Part shown: positions 49,973 through 59,358 of the stretch, one piece after another
Layout: the number at the start of each line of letters is the position of its first letter
How positions within the stretch are numbered: position 1 is the stretch's first letter
From: Manganibacter manganicus
Lineage (GTDB): Bacteria > Pseudomonadota > Alphaproteobacteria > Rhizobiales > Rhizobiaceae
Reading direction: 5' to 3'
Length of the DNA stretch: 64,000 nucleotides
NCBI RefSeq assembly: GCF_002075885.1
Contig: NZ_MDET01000004.1
Coordinates: 87,725-151,724 of the forward strand
The notes under the pieces: generated by a model
What the model saw: only the letters and a program-made list of their open reading frames with translations
Told to the model about the DNA's origin: nothing
Database searches by the model: none
Translations under genes and position numbers: made by a program

Positions 49973-51553
49973 ATGACGCTTGCTGAAAATGCTGAAGCGA
50001 CCACCACGCTGGAAGGCAAATCGGGCGAAACGAGAGCAGGCGGGCGGGCCGCGCGCCGGCAGAAGCGAGCGCATCGGGCAACCGGGCTGCTGCACCGGCC
50101 CAATATCGTGCGTGGCATCCCCACCTATGACGTGATGTCGGAGGAAAATCTCCTTCGCATCGAGCAGACCGCCGACCGCATTCTCGCTGAAATCGGCATC
50201 GAGTTCCGCGACGATCCGGTTGTGCTCGATCATTGGAAGCGAGCCGGAGCCCATATCGATGGCGCGCTGGTGAAGTTCGAGCCGGGCATGCTGCGCGAAA
50301 TTTTGAAGACCGCGCCGGCCGAATTCACACAAGCCGCGCGCAACCCGGCCAATTCGGTGCAGATCGGTGGCAGGAACGTCGTGTTCTCGCCAGCCTATGG
50401 CTCGCCCTTTGTCATGGATATCGACAAGGGCCGCCGCTATGGGACGATCGAGGATTTCCGCAATTTCGTGAAACTCGCGCAATCCTCGCCCTGGCTGCAT
50501 CATTCGGGCGGCACGGTCTGCGAGCCGGTGGACGTGCCGGTCAACAAGCGCCACCTCGATATGGTCTATAGCCATATCAAATATTCCGACAGGGCCTTCA
50601 TGGGATCGGTAACGGCGGAGAGCCGGGCCGACGATTCCATCGACATGGCGCGCATCGTATTCGGCGAAAAATTCGTGGACGAGAACTGCGTCATTCTCGG
50701 CAATGTCAATGTCAACTCGCCGCTGGTGTGGGATGCCACCATGACGACCGCGTTGCGCGCCTATGCCCGCGCCAACCAGGCGGCGGTGGTGGTTCCGTTC
50801 ATCCTCGGTGGCGCCATGGGGCCGGTCACGAATGCCGGGGCCATCGCCCAGTCGCTGGCCGAAACCATGGCAGGTTGCGCGCTGACCCAGCTTGAACGCC
50901 CCGGCGCGCCGGTGATCTTCGGCAATTTCCTGTCGTCCATGTCGCTGCGCTCGGGTTCGCCGACCTTCGGCACGCCGGAACCGGCAATCGGCTCGATGGT
51001 GGTGGGCCAGCTTGCGCGGCGGCTCAATCTGCCGCTGCGTTGTTCGGGCAATTTCACGACGTCGAAGCTGCCCGATGCGCATGCCATGAACGAAGGCACC
51101 ATGTCGATGCTGGCGGCGGTGCATTGCGGCGCCAATTTCATCTTGCATTCGGCCGGCTTCCTGGATGGGCTTTTATCCATGTCATATGAAAAGTTCGTCA
51201 TGGATGCCGATTTCTGCGGCGCGCTGCACACCTATCTCGACGGCATAAAGGTGGATGACAACCAGCTTGCGCTCGACGCCTTCCGCGAGGTTGGGCCGGG
51301 CCATCACTTCTTCGGCTGCGGCCACACCATTGCCAATTACGAAACCGCCTTCTGGGATTCCGAAATCGCGGACAACGAGTCCTTCGAGAAATGGGAGGCT
51401 GCCGGCTCGGAAGATGCTGCCATACGCGCCAACAAGCGCTGGAAAACGGCGCTTGCCGAATATGAGGCGCCGCCGCTCGATGTGGCCATAGATGAGGCCT
51501 TGCAGGATTTCATGGCGCGCAAGAAAACCGCCATGGCGGATGCGTGGTATTGA
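49973..51553 (+). CDS. MttB-family (COG5598) corrinoid-type methyltransferase without pyrrolysine
   Basis: A 526-residue TIM-barrel-type protein similar to trimethylamine:corrinoid methyltransferase. Segments such as EQTADRILAEIGIEFRDDPVVLDHWKRAGAH, NPANSVQIGGRNVVFSPAYGSPFVMD, CVILGNVNVNSPLVWDATMTTALRAYARANQAAVVVPFILGGAMGPVTNAGA and GANFILHSAGFLDGLLSMSYEKFVMDADFCG are typical. No in-frame TAG codon occurs, so it is the non-pyrrolysine type, whose studied members demethylate betaines. Residues 15-40 are a basic tail. GGAGAC precedes ATG 49973. No corrinoid protein gene is adjacent. Confidence 0.88.
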   Translation: MTLAENAEATTTLEGKSGETRAGGRAARRQKRAHRATGLLHRPNIVRGIPTYDVMSEENLLRIEQTADRILAEIGIEFRDDPVVLDHWKRAGAHIDGALVKFEPGMLREILKTAPAEFTQAARNPANSVQIGGRNVVFSPAYGSPFVMDIDKGRRYGTIEDFRNFVKLAQSSPWLHHSGGTVCEPVDVPVNKRHLDMVYSHIKYSDRAFMGSVTAESRADDSIDMARIVFGEKFVDENCVILGNVNVNSPLVWDATMTTALRAYARANQAAVVVPFILGGAMGPVTNAGAIAQSLAETMAGCALTQLERPGAPVIFGNFLSSMSLRSGSPTFGTPEPAIGSMVVGQLARRLNLPLRCSGNFTTSKLPDAHAMNEGTMSMLAAVHCGANFILHSAGFLDGLLSMSYEKFVMDADFCGALHTYLDGIKVDDNQLALDAFREVGPGHHFFGCGHTIANYETAFWDSEIADNESFEKWEAAGSEDAAIRANKRWKTALAEYEAPPLDVAIDEALQDFMARKKTAMADAWY

Positions 51554-51556
51554 GGC

Positions 51557-52018
51557 CTACCCGCGTCCGCGATAGGGCGCGACGCCGGTATCCGGCAGCC
51601 AGGCGTCTTTCGGCGGCGTTCCTGTCTGCCAGAACACGTCGATCGGCATGCCGCCGCGCGGATACCAGTAGCCGGCGATGCGCAGCCAGAGCGGTTTCGT
51701 GACGGAGACGATGCGCCTGGCGATCATGACTGTGCAGTCCTCATGGAAAGCGCCGTGGTTGCGGAACGTGGTGAGGAATAGTTTGAGTGATTTCGATTCC
51801 ACCAGCAGACTATCGGGCGCATAGTCGATGACGATGTGGGCGAAGTCGGGCTGGCCCGTGACGGGGCAGAGCGATGTGAATTCCGGGCAGGTGAAGCGCA
51901 CGATGGCAGGCGGGCCGTCGCCGTGCGTGTACGGCACGGTTTCCAGGACCGCACGATCAGGGCTGTCTGGCGTCTCGACCTTGGCGCCGAGTTGGGTAAG
52001 TTCGCTTGTCTCGGTCAT
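51557..52018 (-). CDS. queF: NADPH-dependent preQ0 reductase (queuosine biosynthesis)
   Basis: A 153-residue unimodular QueF that reduces 7-cyano-7-deazaguanine to preQ1 for queuosine in tRNA. The thioimide-forming Cys and the following Asp occur in [38 protein letters not shown] is the QueF motif. It converges with the MttB-like gene, three bases between stop codons. The queuosine-accepting tRNA-Asn lies elsewhere in the window, but no functional link is implied. Confidence 0.96.
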   Translation of the reverse strand: MTETSELTQLGAKVETPDSPDRAVLETVPYTHGDGPPAIVRFTCPEFTSLCPVTGQPDFAHIVIDYAPDSLLVESKSLKLFLTTFRNHGAFHEDCTVMIARRIVSVTKPLWLRIAGYWYPRGGMPIDVFWQTGTPPKDAWLPDTGVAPYRGRG

Positions 52019-52080
52019 GGGAAGCTCCGGTTCGGCAACATTTCAGGTTATACTGCCGGCATCGGCGATAGAATAGGACA

Positions 52081-54129
52081 ATGATGGCCAGCAACGATCC
52101 ACTTCTCCAGCCCTATCAGTTGAAGCACCTGCGGCTTAAGAACCGCGTCATGTCCACCAGTCATGAGCCGGCCTATTCCGAGGACGGCATGCCGAAGGAG
52201 CGCTACCGGCTCTATCATGCCGAGAAGGCCAGGGGCGGCATGGCGCTGACCATGACGGCGGGCTCGGCTCTTGTCAGCAGAGACAGCCCGGCCGCCTTCG
52301 GCAATCTGCATCTTTATGACGATGCCATCGTGCCGTGGCTGAAGGAACTGGCCGACGACTGTCATCAGTATGACTGCAAGGTGATGATTCAGATCACTCA
52401 CCTTGGCCGCCGTACCGGCTGGAACAAGGCCGACTGGCTGCCGGTGCTCTCTGCTTCGCCTGTACGCGAGCCGGCGCATCGGGCTTTTCCGAAGACGGCG
52501 GAAGACTGGGACATCGAGCGCATCGTTGCCGATTACGCGTCTGCCGCCCAGCGCTGCCAGGCGGCCGGGCTCGACGGTATCGAGTTCGAGGCCTACGGCC
52601 ATCTGATGGACGGCTTCTGGTCGCCGCTCACCAATCATCGCGACGATGACTTCGGTGGCTCGCTCGACAACCGGCTGCGCTTTTCCAACATGGTTCTGGA
52701 TGCGGTGCGCAAGGCGGTGGGCGATGAATTTGTTGTCGGCATCCGCATGGTGGCCGACGAGGATATCGCCAAAGGCATCTCGCGCCAGGAAGGCGTGGAG
52801 ATTGCGCAAAGACTGGCCGCTTCCGGCAAGGTCGATTTCCTCAACATCATTCGTGGCACCATCGAGACGGATGCCGCCCTCACCAAGGTCATTCCGGTGG
52901 CGGGCATGCGCGCCTCGCCGCATCTGGATTTTGCCGGTGAAGTGCGGGCGGCAACGAAATTCCCGACCTTCCATGCCGCGCGCATTTCCGATGTTGCGAC
53001 CGCGCGCCACGCGATCGCCACCGGCAAGCTCGACATGGTCGGCATGACGCGCGCCCACATTGCCGATCCGCATATCGTCAAGAAGGTGATGGAAGGACGC
53101 GAGCATGAAATCCGCCCCTGCGTCGGCGCAACCTATTGTCTCGACCGCATTTATGAGGGCGGCGAGGCGCTATGCGTCCATAACGCCGCGACCGGGCGCG
53201 AGGCGTGGATTCCCCATGTCATTCGCAAGGTGGAGGGGCCGGCAAAGCGCGTGATCGTGGTCGGTGCCGGGGCAGCCGGGCTGGAGGCGGCACGCGTGAC
53301 GGCTGAACGCGGCCATCGTGTGACCGTGCTGGAAGCGGCATCGCAGGCCGGCGGGCAAATTCGGCTCGCCACGCAGAATCCGCGCCGCAAGGAGTTGATC
53401 GGTATCGTTGACTGGCGACTGGGGGAACTGGAGCGCCTCGGCGTGGAAATCCGCTACGATACATGGGCGGAAAAGGACGACGTGCTGGCGCTGGACCCCG
53501 ATTGTGTCGTGGTGGCGACGGGGGGCCTGCCGCAGAACCCCCCACTGGAGGAAGGCGACAATCTCGTTACCTCGAGTTGGGACATTATGGCCGGCAGCGT
53601 GAAGCCGGCTGACCATGTGCTGCTTTACGACGACAATGGCGGCCATCAGGGCATGGGTGCCGCTGAACTCATCGCCAACGCCGGCTCGAAGCTGGAGCTT
53701 GTGTCGCCCGAACGCTTCTTTGCGCCGGAAATGGGCGGCATGAACCATGTGCCTTACATGCACGCATTCCATGAGAAGGGCGTTACCGTCACCATCAACA
53801 CAAGACTTGTCGGCGCGCGCCGCGACGGTAATCAGCTTGTCGCCGTACTGGGTTCGGATTTCGCCGAAGGCTGGCGAGAAGAGCGGCGTGTCGATCAGAT
53901 CGTGGTGGAGCATGGCACCCTGCCGCTGGAAGACCTCTATCTGGACCTGAAGCCTTTGTCGAAGAATTTGGGCGCTGTGGACTATGAGCGGCTTGTAAAG
54001 GGCGGCGACATGTTCCCGGTCAGGAACGAGGGCGGCCGCTTCATGATGTTCAGGATCGGCGATGCGGTCGCTTCGCGTAATATCCATGCCGCGATCTATG
54101 ACGGTATCCGTTTTGGCCTGCGTATCTGA
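52081..54129 (+). CDS. FMN/FAD-dependent N-demethylase-like oxidoreductase (trimethylamine dehydrogenase family)
   Basis: A 682-residue protein. The N-terminal old-yellow-enzyme TIM barrel (1-340) binds FMN: ITHLGRRTG, GIEFEAYGHLMDGFWSPLTNHRDDDFGGSLDNRLRF. A C-terminal FAD/NAD domain begins VIVVGAGAAGLEAARVTAERGHRVTVLEA. The bridge should carry a 4Fe-4S cluster, but the CxxCxxC pattern reads CVGATYC: Cys347, Ala350, Cys353, Cys365. Relatives demethylate methylamines, dimethylglycine or N-methylproline. Placed beside an MttB-like gene, a methylated amine or betaine substrate is likely. Confidence 0.88.
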   Translation: MMASNDPLLQPYQLKHLRLKNRVMSTSHEPAYSEDGMPKERYRLYHAEKARGGMALTMTAGSALVSRDSPAAFGNLHLYDDAIVPWLKELADDCHQYDCKVMIQITHLGRRTGWNKADWLPVLSASPVREPAHRAFPKTAEDWDIERIVADYASAAQRCQAAGLDGIEFEAYGHLMDGFWSPLTNHRDDDFGGSLDNRLRFSNMVLDAVRKAVGDEFVVGIRMVADEDIAKGISRQEGVEIAQRLAASGKVDFLNIIRGTIETDAALTKVIPVAGMRASPHLDFAGEVRAATKFPTFHAARISDVATARHAIATGKLDMVGMTRAHIADPHIVKKVMEGREHEIRPCVGATYCLDRIYEGGEALCVHNAATGREAWIPHVIRKVEGPAKRVIVVGAGAAGLEAARVTAERGHRVTVLEAASQAGGQIRLATQNPRRKELIGIVDWRLGELERLGVEIRYDTWAEKDDVLALDPDCVVVATGGLPQNPPLEEGDNLVTSSWDIMAGSVKPADHVLLYDDNGGHQGMGAAELIANAGSKLELVSPERFFAPEMGGMNHVPYMHAFHEKGVTVTINTRLVGARRDGNQLVAVLGSDFAEGWREERRVDQIVVEHGTLPLEDLYLDLKPLSKNLGAVDYERLVKGGDMFPVRNEGGRFMMFRIGDAVASRNIHAAIYDGIRFGLRI

Positions 54130-54185
54130 TGCTTTTAGCCGCTTCGGCGTGATTGACGCGAAAGCACCTGATCGTTAACGTCTTT

Positions 54186-54378
54186 CTTGGAACTGGTTCC
54201 GCCTTTGGCGGACGAAGAGGGAATACGGTGAGGCCGAGCGGCCGAAACCGTGACTGCCCCCGCAACTGTAACCGTTGAGTCACCTCCCATCGAGCCACTG
54301 AGGCGCGCCGCGCACTCGGGAAGGCGGGAGAGAGGCAGCGACACGGAAGTCAGGAGACCTGCCGGTTTCAGTCACCCA
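54186..54378 (+). promoter_or_regulatory. Cobalamin riboswitch
   Basis: The leader contains the conserved segments in order: GAGGGAATACGGTG, a stem, CTGCCCCCGCAACTGTAA, GCCACTG, GGGAAGGC, and the B12 box AGTCAGGAGACCTGCC at 54348-54363. It lies about 180 bases upstream of the TonB receptor gene. Adenosylcobalamin binding would shut off the uptake operon. Confidence 0.95.
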
Positions 54379-54558
54379 TGCCCGGACACGAGGGGTGTTC
54401 AGGCGCGGTCGTCCGTGGCGGTGACACATGCGTGTTGCCGCGCGCCGGACCGGCCGAGGGGGGATTAATCGAATCCCATCCAGTTTTCGCCGAATCAGGT
54501 CGCGGTTTTTTGAAAACCACGGGCTTGTGGATAGCCCGCGACCGACTTGGGGACTGAT

Positions 54559-56481
54559 TTGAAAACGATATTTATCGCGGCCGGCACGCTGAGCCTGGCG
54601 CTGACGGGAGCCGGCGTTGCACAGGATGCCGGAACGGACGAGCAGGGCGTGACGAAGCTGGACCGGATACTGATCACCACGCCGCTGCGGCGCGAATCAT
54701 CTTTAGAGCGCTCGACCTCGTCGGTAACGGTGGTGAGCGAGGAGGACATCAAGCAATCGGCTGCGCCCGATCTGCCATCCCTGCTCAAGAGTTATCCCGG
54801 CGTTTCGGTGACGACGAATGGCGGCATGGGGGCGGATTCCAGCGTCTCGCTGCGAGGTACAACCGCTGCACAGACGCTTGTTCTGGTCAATGGCGTACGG
54901 GCTGGTTCTGCAACCGCAGGGACGGTGAACCTTTCCAGCATTCCGCTTTCATCGATCGAGCGCATCGAGATCGCCAAGGGCGGCCATTCGGCGCAATATG
55001 GCGCCGACGCTATCGGAGGCATCATTAATATCATCACTAGGCAGGGCGGTATCTGCTCCGATGGTCGCCAAAGCTGCGCGACGGCGACGGTCGGTGTTAT
55101 GCATCCGTGGGGCGGTTATGTCTCCGGCAATGTGCAGGGCCAGAGTGAGAGCGGTGTGAATTATTCCTTCGGCGCGCAGGTCATTGGCACGGAGGGCTAT
55201 GATTTTACGACGTCACCATATGATTTGGATAAGGATGGCTTCCTGCAAGGGTCGGCAAATTTCGCACTTTCGAAAGATTTCGATGCCGGTCGAATATATG
55301 CGGATGGGCTTTTTACACGAGGGCGCACGGATTATGACAGCGCGTACAAGGATTCATTCACCGGGGCGGTGAAATACCCCGCCGATACTGCCGACAACAC
55401 CACATTCGTAGGAAAAGTTGGTGCTAGGATCGATCACTCTGACACTTGGGCATCGACTGTCGAATTTATGACTGCTGTCGACAATTCCTCCAATTTCAGA
55501 GGGGAAGTGAAGGGAGATGATTTCAATACGCTCAGGTATGGCGTGCTCGCCTCGACACAAAAAACCTTCGAGTATGGCGAAGCCAAAAACACAATTCTGG
55601 GCGGTGTTGAAGCCTACCGTGAGTCAATCGATGGCAGCACCGGCGAAGGGATGGAGTACGCAAATACCAAGCGCGACCTTGCTGCCGTGTTCGGCCAATA
55701 CTCGTTCGAATATAAAGCGCTGACTATCGATACCGGTATTCGATACGATCACGACGAGCAATTCGGCGGAGCCACCACCTACAATATCGGCGCCAGCTAT
55801 GAATTGATGGACGGGCTAGTTGCGCGAGCCTCATACGCTACCGGTTTTCGCGCACCGACGTTCAACGATCTTTATTATCCTTATAGTGGCAATCCCGATC
55901 TCCGACCTGAGAAGTCGCGATCTTACGAGGTCGGTTTGAATTGGAGCGTGACCGATCAGACAACACTCGATATGGCTCTATATCGTAATGATCTTGATGA
56001 TATGATCGCTTGGGCCCCGGTCGACCCCTCTAACCCAAGCGGTTTCTGGCAGCCCAGCAATGTCGACAAAGCGGGTATCACTGGGTTCGAAGCGACCTTG
56101 GGACATGAATTCAACGATGAGTGGGCGGGCCGCCTTGGCATCGATATCCGCGAACCGCTGAACAAGAGCCCGGGCGTCCACGGCAAATACGTACCCTATG
56201 GCGACCGCTTCAAAGCTACGGCTGGTTTGACTTACAAACCGACAGAAAAATTGGAGCTTTCGGCTGCGGTCATTTACGGCATGTCGCGCTATGCGGATGC
56301 TGCTAACCTCGAGAAATTGCCTGATTATGTGACGGCCGATTTTACTGCGCACTATGCGCTCGACGAGCAATCGCAATTCAAGTTCTCGGTGGCCAATATC
56401 TTCGACGAACAGTACCAGACCAAACAGGGTTATCGCGCTCCGGGACGTACCTTCGACCTGAGTTTCACCCGGTCATTCTAG
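54559..56481 (+). CDS. btuB: TonB-dependent vitamin B12 receptor
   Basis: A 640-residue outer-membrane beta-barrel. A signal peptide ends near GVAQA-like GVAQD; the TonB box region is followed by the plug domain (SSVTVVSEEDIKQSAAPDLPSLLKSYPGVSV, RIEIAKGGHSAQYGADAIGGIINIITR) and a 22-strand barrel ending FDLSFTRSF with terminal Phe. TTG 54559 is chosen because it starts directly at the signal peptide with GGGGA upstream; TTG 54547 is possible. The riboswitch upstream identifies cobalamin as the substrate. Confidence 0.93.
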   Translation: MKTIFIAAGTLSLALTGAGVAQDAGTDEQGVTKLDRILITTPLRRESSLERSTSSVTVVSEEDIKQSAAPDLPSLLKSYPGVSVTTNGGMGADSSVSLRGTTAAQTLVLVNGVRAGSATAGTVNLSSIPLSSIERIEIAKGGHSAQYGADAIGGIINIITRQGGICSDGRQSCATATVGVMHPWGGYVSGNVQGQSESGVNYSFGAQVIGTEGYDFTTSPYDLDKDGFLQGSANFALSKDFDAGRIYADGLFTRGRTDYDSAYKDSFTGAVKYPADTADNTTFVGKVGARIDHSDTWASTVEFMTAVDNSSNFRGEVKGDDFNTLRYGVLASTQKTFEYGEAKNTILGGVEAYRESIDGSTGEGMEYANTKRDLAAVFGQYSFEYKALTIDTGIRYDHDEQFGGATTYNIGASYELMDGLVARASYATGFRAPTFNDLYYPYSGNPDLRPEKSRSYEVGLNWSVTDQTTLDMALYRNDLDDMIAWAPVDPSNPSGFWQPSNVDKAGITGFEATLGHEFNDEWAGRLGIDIREPLNKSPGVHGKYVPYGDRFKATAGLTYKPTEKLELSAAVIYGMSRYADAANLEKLPDYVTADFTAHYALDEQSQFKFSVANIFDEQYQTKQGYRAPGRTFDLSFTRSF

Positions 56482-56507
56482 AACACAGAGCAAAAGCGTT
56501 TCTTGCC

Positions 56508-57377
56508 ATGACCGCAGTGTTGTCGGGCTATCGTTACACCGGGGCCGCTTTCGTGGCGGCCCTGATGGCGTTCGCTTTTGCTCCGTCAAGCGCCCAAGCC
56601 ACCAGTCCCGCCCCCCGGCGCGTCGTTTCCATCAACCTCTGCACCGACCAGATGGCGATGCTGATGGCCGCGCCGGGTCAGCTTAAATCGGTGTCGAGCC
56701 TCGCCACCGAAAAGGGCACCTCGGTGATGATCGACGAAGCCGCGCGCTATCCGCTCAATCACGGGCAGGCGGAAGAAGTCTTCCTTATGCATCCGGACCT
56801 CGTTCTGGCCGGCACCTATACGGCAAAAGCAACCGTGGCGCTGTTGAAGGAACTCGGCTTTCATGTCGAGACGTTCAAGCCGGCATCTTCGTTCAACGAT
56901 GTGCGCGAGAACCTGACGCGCCTGGGCGTGTTGCTGCGTCGTGAGGGTCGGGCCGCCGAACTGGTCGCGGAACTGGACAATGGCCTTGCCGAACTGGCGG
57001 TGCGCAAGGTGCCGCGCAAAAATGCCGTATTCTATTATGCCAATAGCTATACCTCCGGTTCCGGTACGCTGGCGGATGCCATCGTCAAGGCGGCGGGGCT
57101 TGCCAATCTGGGCGACGCGCTCGGCTTCAAGGGCATGACGCGGCTGCCGCTGGAACTGCTGATCTTCGCTGATCCCGATCTCATCATCGAGGGTGACAGC
57201 CAGTATGGCGCGCCGGCGCTGGCCAAGGAGAATTTTGCTCACCCTGCTTTTCGGGCCATGGCTGAGCGCGTGGTGCCCATTCCCGACAAATACACGATCT
57301 GCGGCGGGCCGTTCACGCTAGAGGCCTCGCGCATTCTCCAGCGCGCCGCTCTGAAGCAGGGTGCGGTTGACCGATGA
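56508..57377 (+). CDS. btuF: Periplasmic cobalamin-binding protein
   Basis: A 289-residue class III binding protein with a signal peptide to about AQATS and the two-lobe pattern RRVVSINLCTDQMAMLMAAPGQLKSVSS...HPDLVLAGTYTAKATVALLKELGFHVETF. It hands B12 from BtuB to the BtuCD importer. Its last codons overlap the btuC start (ATGA), indicating tight coupling. Confidence 0.9.
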   Translation: MTAVLSGYRYTGAAFVAALMAFAFAPSSAQATSPAPRRVVSINLCTDQMAMLMAAPGQLKSVSSLATEKGTSVMIDEAARYPLNHGQAEEVFLMHPDLVLAGTYTAKATVALLKELGFHVETFKPASSFNDVRENLTRLGVLLRREGRAAELVAELDNGLAELAVRKVPRKNAVFYYANSYTSGSGTLADAIVKAAGLANLGDALGFKGMTRLPLELLIFADPDLIIEGDSQYGAPALAKENFAHPAFRAMAERVVPIPDKYTICGGPFTLEASRILQRAALKQGAVDR

Positions 57378-58375
57378 GCGACGTGGCGCGCTACCGGCTG
57401 GTGCTGGCGCTGTTGTCGGCGCTTACGCTCATGCTGTTCGCCGCCTCGCTGACTGTCGGGCCGGCGGCGATTGCCTTTGGCGCAAGCGTCAAGGCGCTGT
57501 TTTCCTCAAGCGGCAGCGCCATTGCGCTCATCATGCAGGAAATACGCCTGCCGCGCGCCATACTCGGCCTGATGATCGGCGCGACGCTCGGCTTGTCGGG
57601 TGCGGTGCTGCAAGGCTGGCTGCGCAATCCGCTGGCCGAACCGGCGTTGCTCGGCGTCAGTGCCTCGGCTTCGCTCGGTGCGGTGCTGGCCATTTATACC
57701 GGCTTTTCGGCGCTGTTCCCGCTCGGCTTGCCGCTGGCCGCCCTTGCCGGCGCGGTGGCGGCGGTGCTTGTGGTGCAGGCCATGGCCGGCCTGCGTGGCG
57801 GTGCGCTCACAGTCATCCTCGCCGGTATCGCGATTTCCAGCCTTGCCAGCGCCATGACCGCACTGGCGCTCAATTTGTCGCCCAACCCGTTCGCGGCGCT
57901 GGAAATCATGTTCTGGATGCTGGGTTCGCTGACCGACCGCTCGATGACGCATGTGTGGCTGGCGGGGCCCTTCATGCTCGTTGGCTGGGCAATGCTGGCC
58001 AGCCTCGGCCGCGCGCTCGACGCGCTGACGCTTGGCAGCGATGCCGCCGCCAGCATGGGCGTCGATATGCGCCGGGTGCAGTTTCTGGCCGTATTCGGCA
58101 CGGCGGCGTCGGTCGGTGCGGCGACGGCGGTGGCCGGCGTCATCGGCTTTGTCGGGCTGGTGGTGCCGCATATGCTCAGGCCGCTGGTCGGGTCGCGCCC
58201 GTCGCGCCTGTTGCCGGCCAGCGCGCTCGGCGGGGCGTGCGTGCTTTTGGCCGCCGACACGCTGGTGCGTGTGATTGCGCCGGAGCGCGAACTCAAACTC
58301 GGCGTGCTGACGGCCATCGTCGGCGCGCCGTTCTTCCTTTGGCTGGTTTACAAGACGCGGAGGCAGATGCTGTGA
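57374..58375 (+). CDS. btuC: Cobalamin ABC transporter permease (FecCD family)
   Basis: A 333-residue permease with about ten helices: EIRLPRAILGLMIGATLGLSGAVLQGWLRNPLAEPALLGVSA and AVAGVIGFVGLVVPHMLRPLVGSRPSRLLPASALGGACVLLAADTLVR are family signatures, the latter holding the ATPase-contact loop. It overlaps btuF by four bases and btuD by four bases. Confidence 0.94.
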   Translation: MSDVARYRLVLALLSALTLMLFAASLTVGPAAIAFGASVKALFSSSGSAIALIMQEIRLPRAILGLMIGATLGLSGAVLQGWLRNPLAEPALLGVSASASLGAVLAIYTGFSALFPLGLPLAALAGAVAAVLVVQAMAGLRGGALTVILAGIAISSLASAMTALALNLSPNPFAALEIMFWMLGSLTDRSMTHVWLAGPFMLVGWAMLASLGRALDALTLGSDAAASMGVDMRRVQFLAVFGTAASVGAATAVAGVIGFVGLVVPHMLRPLVGSRPSRLLPASALGGACVLLAADTLVRVIAPERELKLGVLTAIVGAPFFLWLVYKTRRQML

Positions 58376-59148
58376 GCCTGCTTTCGGTCAATGATCTCAA
58401 AGTTTCGCTCGGCGGCAAGCCCGTCCTCAAGGGCTTGTCGCTGGATATTTCTGCCGGCGAATTCGTCGGCCTGATCGGGCCGAATGGCGCCGGCAAATCG
58501 ACGCTGTTGCGTTCGGTTCTCGGCTTTGTCGCTCATCAGGGCGGTGTATCGATCGGTGGGCGCGACGCGTCTGCGATGATGGCGCGCGAGCGGGCGCAAC
58601 AGATCGCCTATCTGCCGCAGGAGCGCGACATCGCCTGGCCTGTTTCGGTCGAAATGCTGGTGATGCTGGGGCGGTTTCCGCATCTGGGCGCCTTTGCTGC
58701 GCCCGGTGAGGCCGACCGGGCGATTGCCGATGCGGCGATGCGGCGCATGGAGGTCGATGGGTTTCGCGACCGACCCGCTACCGCGCTTTCCGGCGGCGAG
58801 CGGGCGCGGGTTTTGATTGCCCGTGCGCTGGCACAGGATGCACCGCTGCTTTTGGCTGATGAACCGGCGGCGGGGCTGGACCCTTCGCACCAGATCACGC
58901 TGATGCGTACCTTTGCCGCGCTGGCTGCGGAGGGGCATGGCGTGGTCGCTTCCATGCACGATCTCGGCATTGCGGCACGTTGGTGCTCGCGGCTGATCCT
59001 GCTCGATCAGGGCATCGTGGTCGCCGATGGTGCGCCGCGTGCGGTGCTGACGCCGGAACGGTTGCGCGCCGTTTATCGCATAGAAGCCTTTGTCGGCGAG
59101 GCTGGCGGCGGGCCGGTTCTGCTGCCGCTCGACATCACGGCATCCTGA
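58372..59148 (+). CDS. btuD: Cobalamin ABC transporter ATPase
   Basis: A 258-residue ABC ATPase powering BtuC. Walker A is GPNGAGKST (36-44), the signature ALSGGERARVLIARAL, Walker B LLLADEPAAGLDP and the switch SMHDLGIAARW. The GTG start at 58372 overlaps the btuC stop codon (GTGA). It completes a receptor, binding protein, permease and ATPase set under one riboswitch. Confidence 0.94.
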   Translation: MSLLSVNDLKVSLGGKPVLKGLSLDISAGEFVGLIGPNGAGKSTLLRSVLGFVAHQGGVSIGGRDASAMMARERAQQIAYLPQERDIAWPVSVEMLVMLGRFPHLGAFAAPGEADRAIADAAMRRMEVDGFRDRPATALSGGERARVLIARALAQDAPLLLADEPAAGLDPSHQITLMRTFAALAAEGHGVVASMHDLGIAARWCSRLILLDQGIVVADGAPRAVLTPERLRAVYRIEAFVGEAGGGPVLLPLDITAS

Positions 59149-59358
59149 CGGAACCTGAAAAACTCCGAAATCGTTCCTGTCAGCCGCGCTCATCGGCCGG
59201 TTCAGGCGGACTTGTCTCGCCGAGACGGTTGAAGTCCGGTGGTTCGGGTGCTTCCTGAGGGCGGGCGAGATTCACGCCTCTATGAACATTCGACTTGATC
59301 GCAAGACACATGTTCATTATTCATGAAACAGCGGCTCATGCCAGCGGAGGAATTTCTC

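Noticed and set aside
49898..51148. A 416-codon open frame on the minus strand
   Set aside because: Antisense to the MttB-family gene.
49973..51553. Pyrrolysine codon in the MttB-like gene
   Set aside because: The frame has no internal TAG and ends in TGA, so this is the non-pyrrolysine form.
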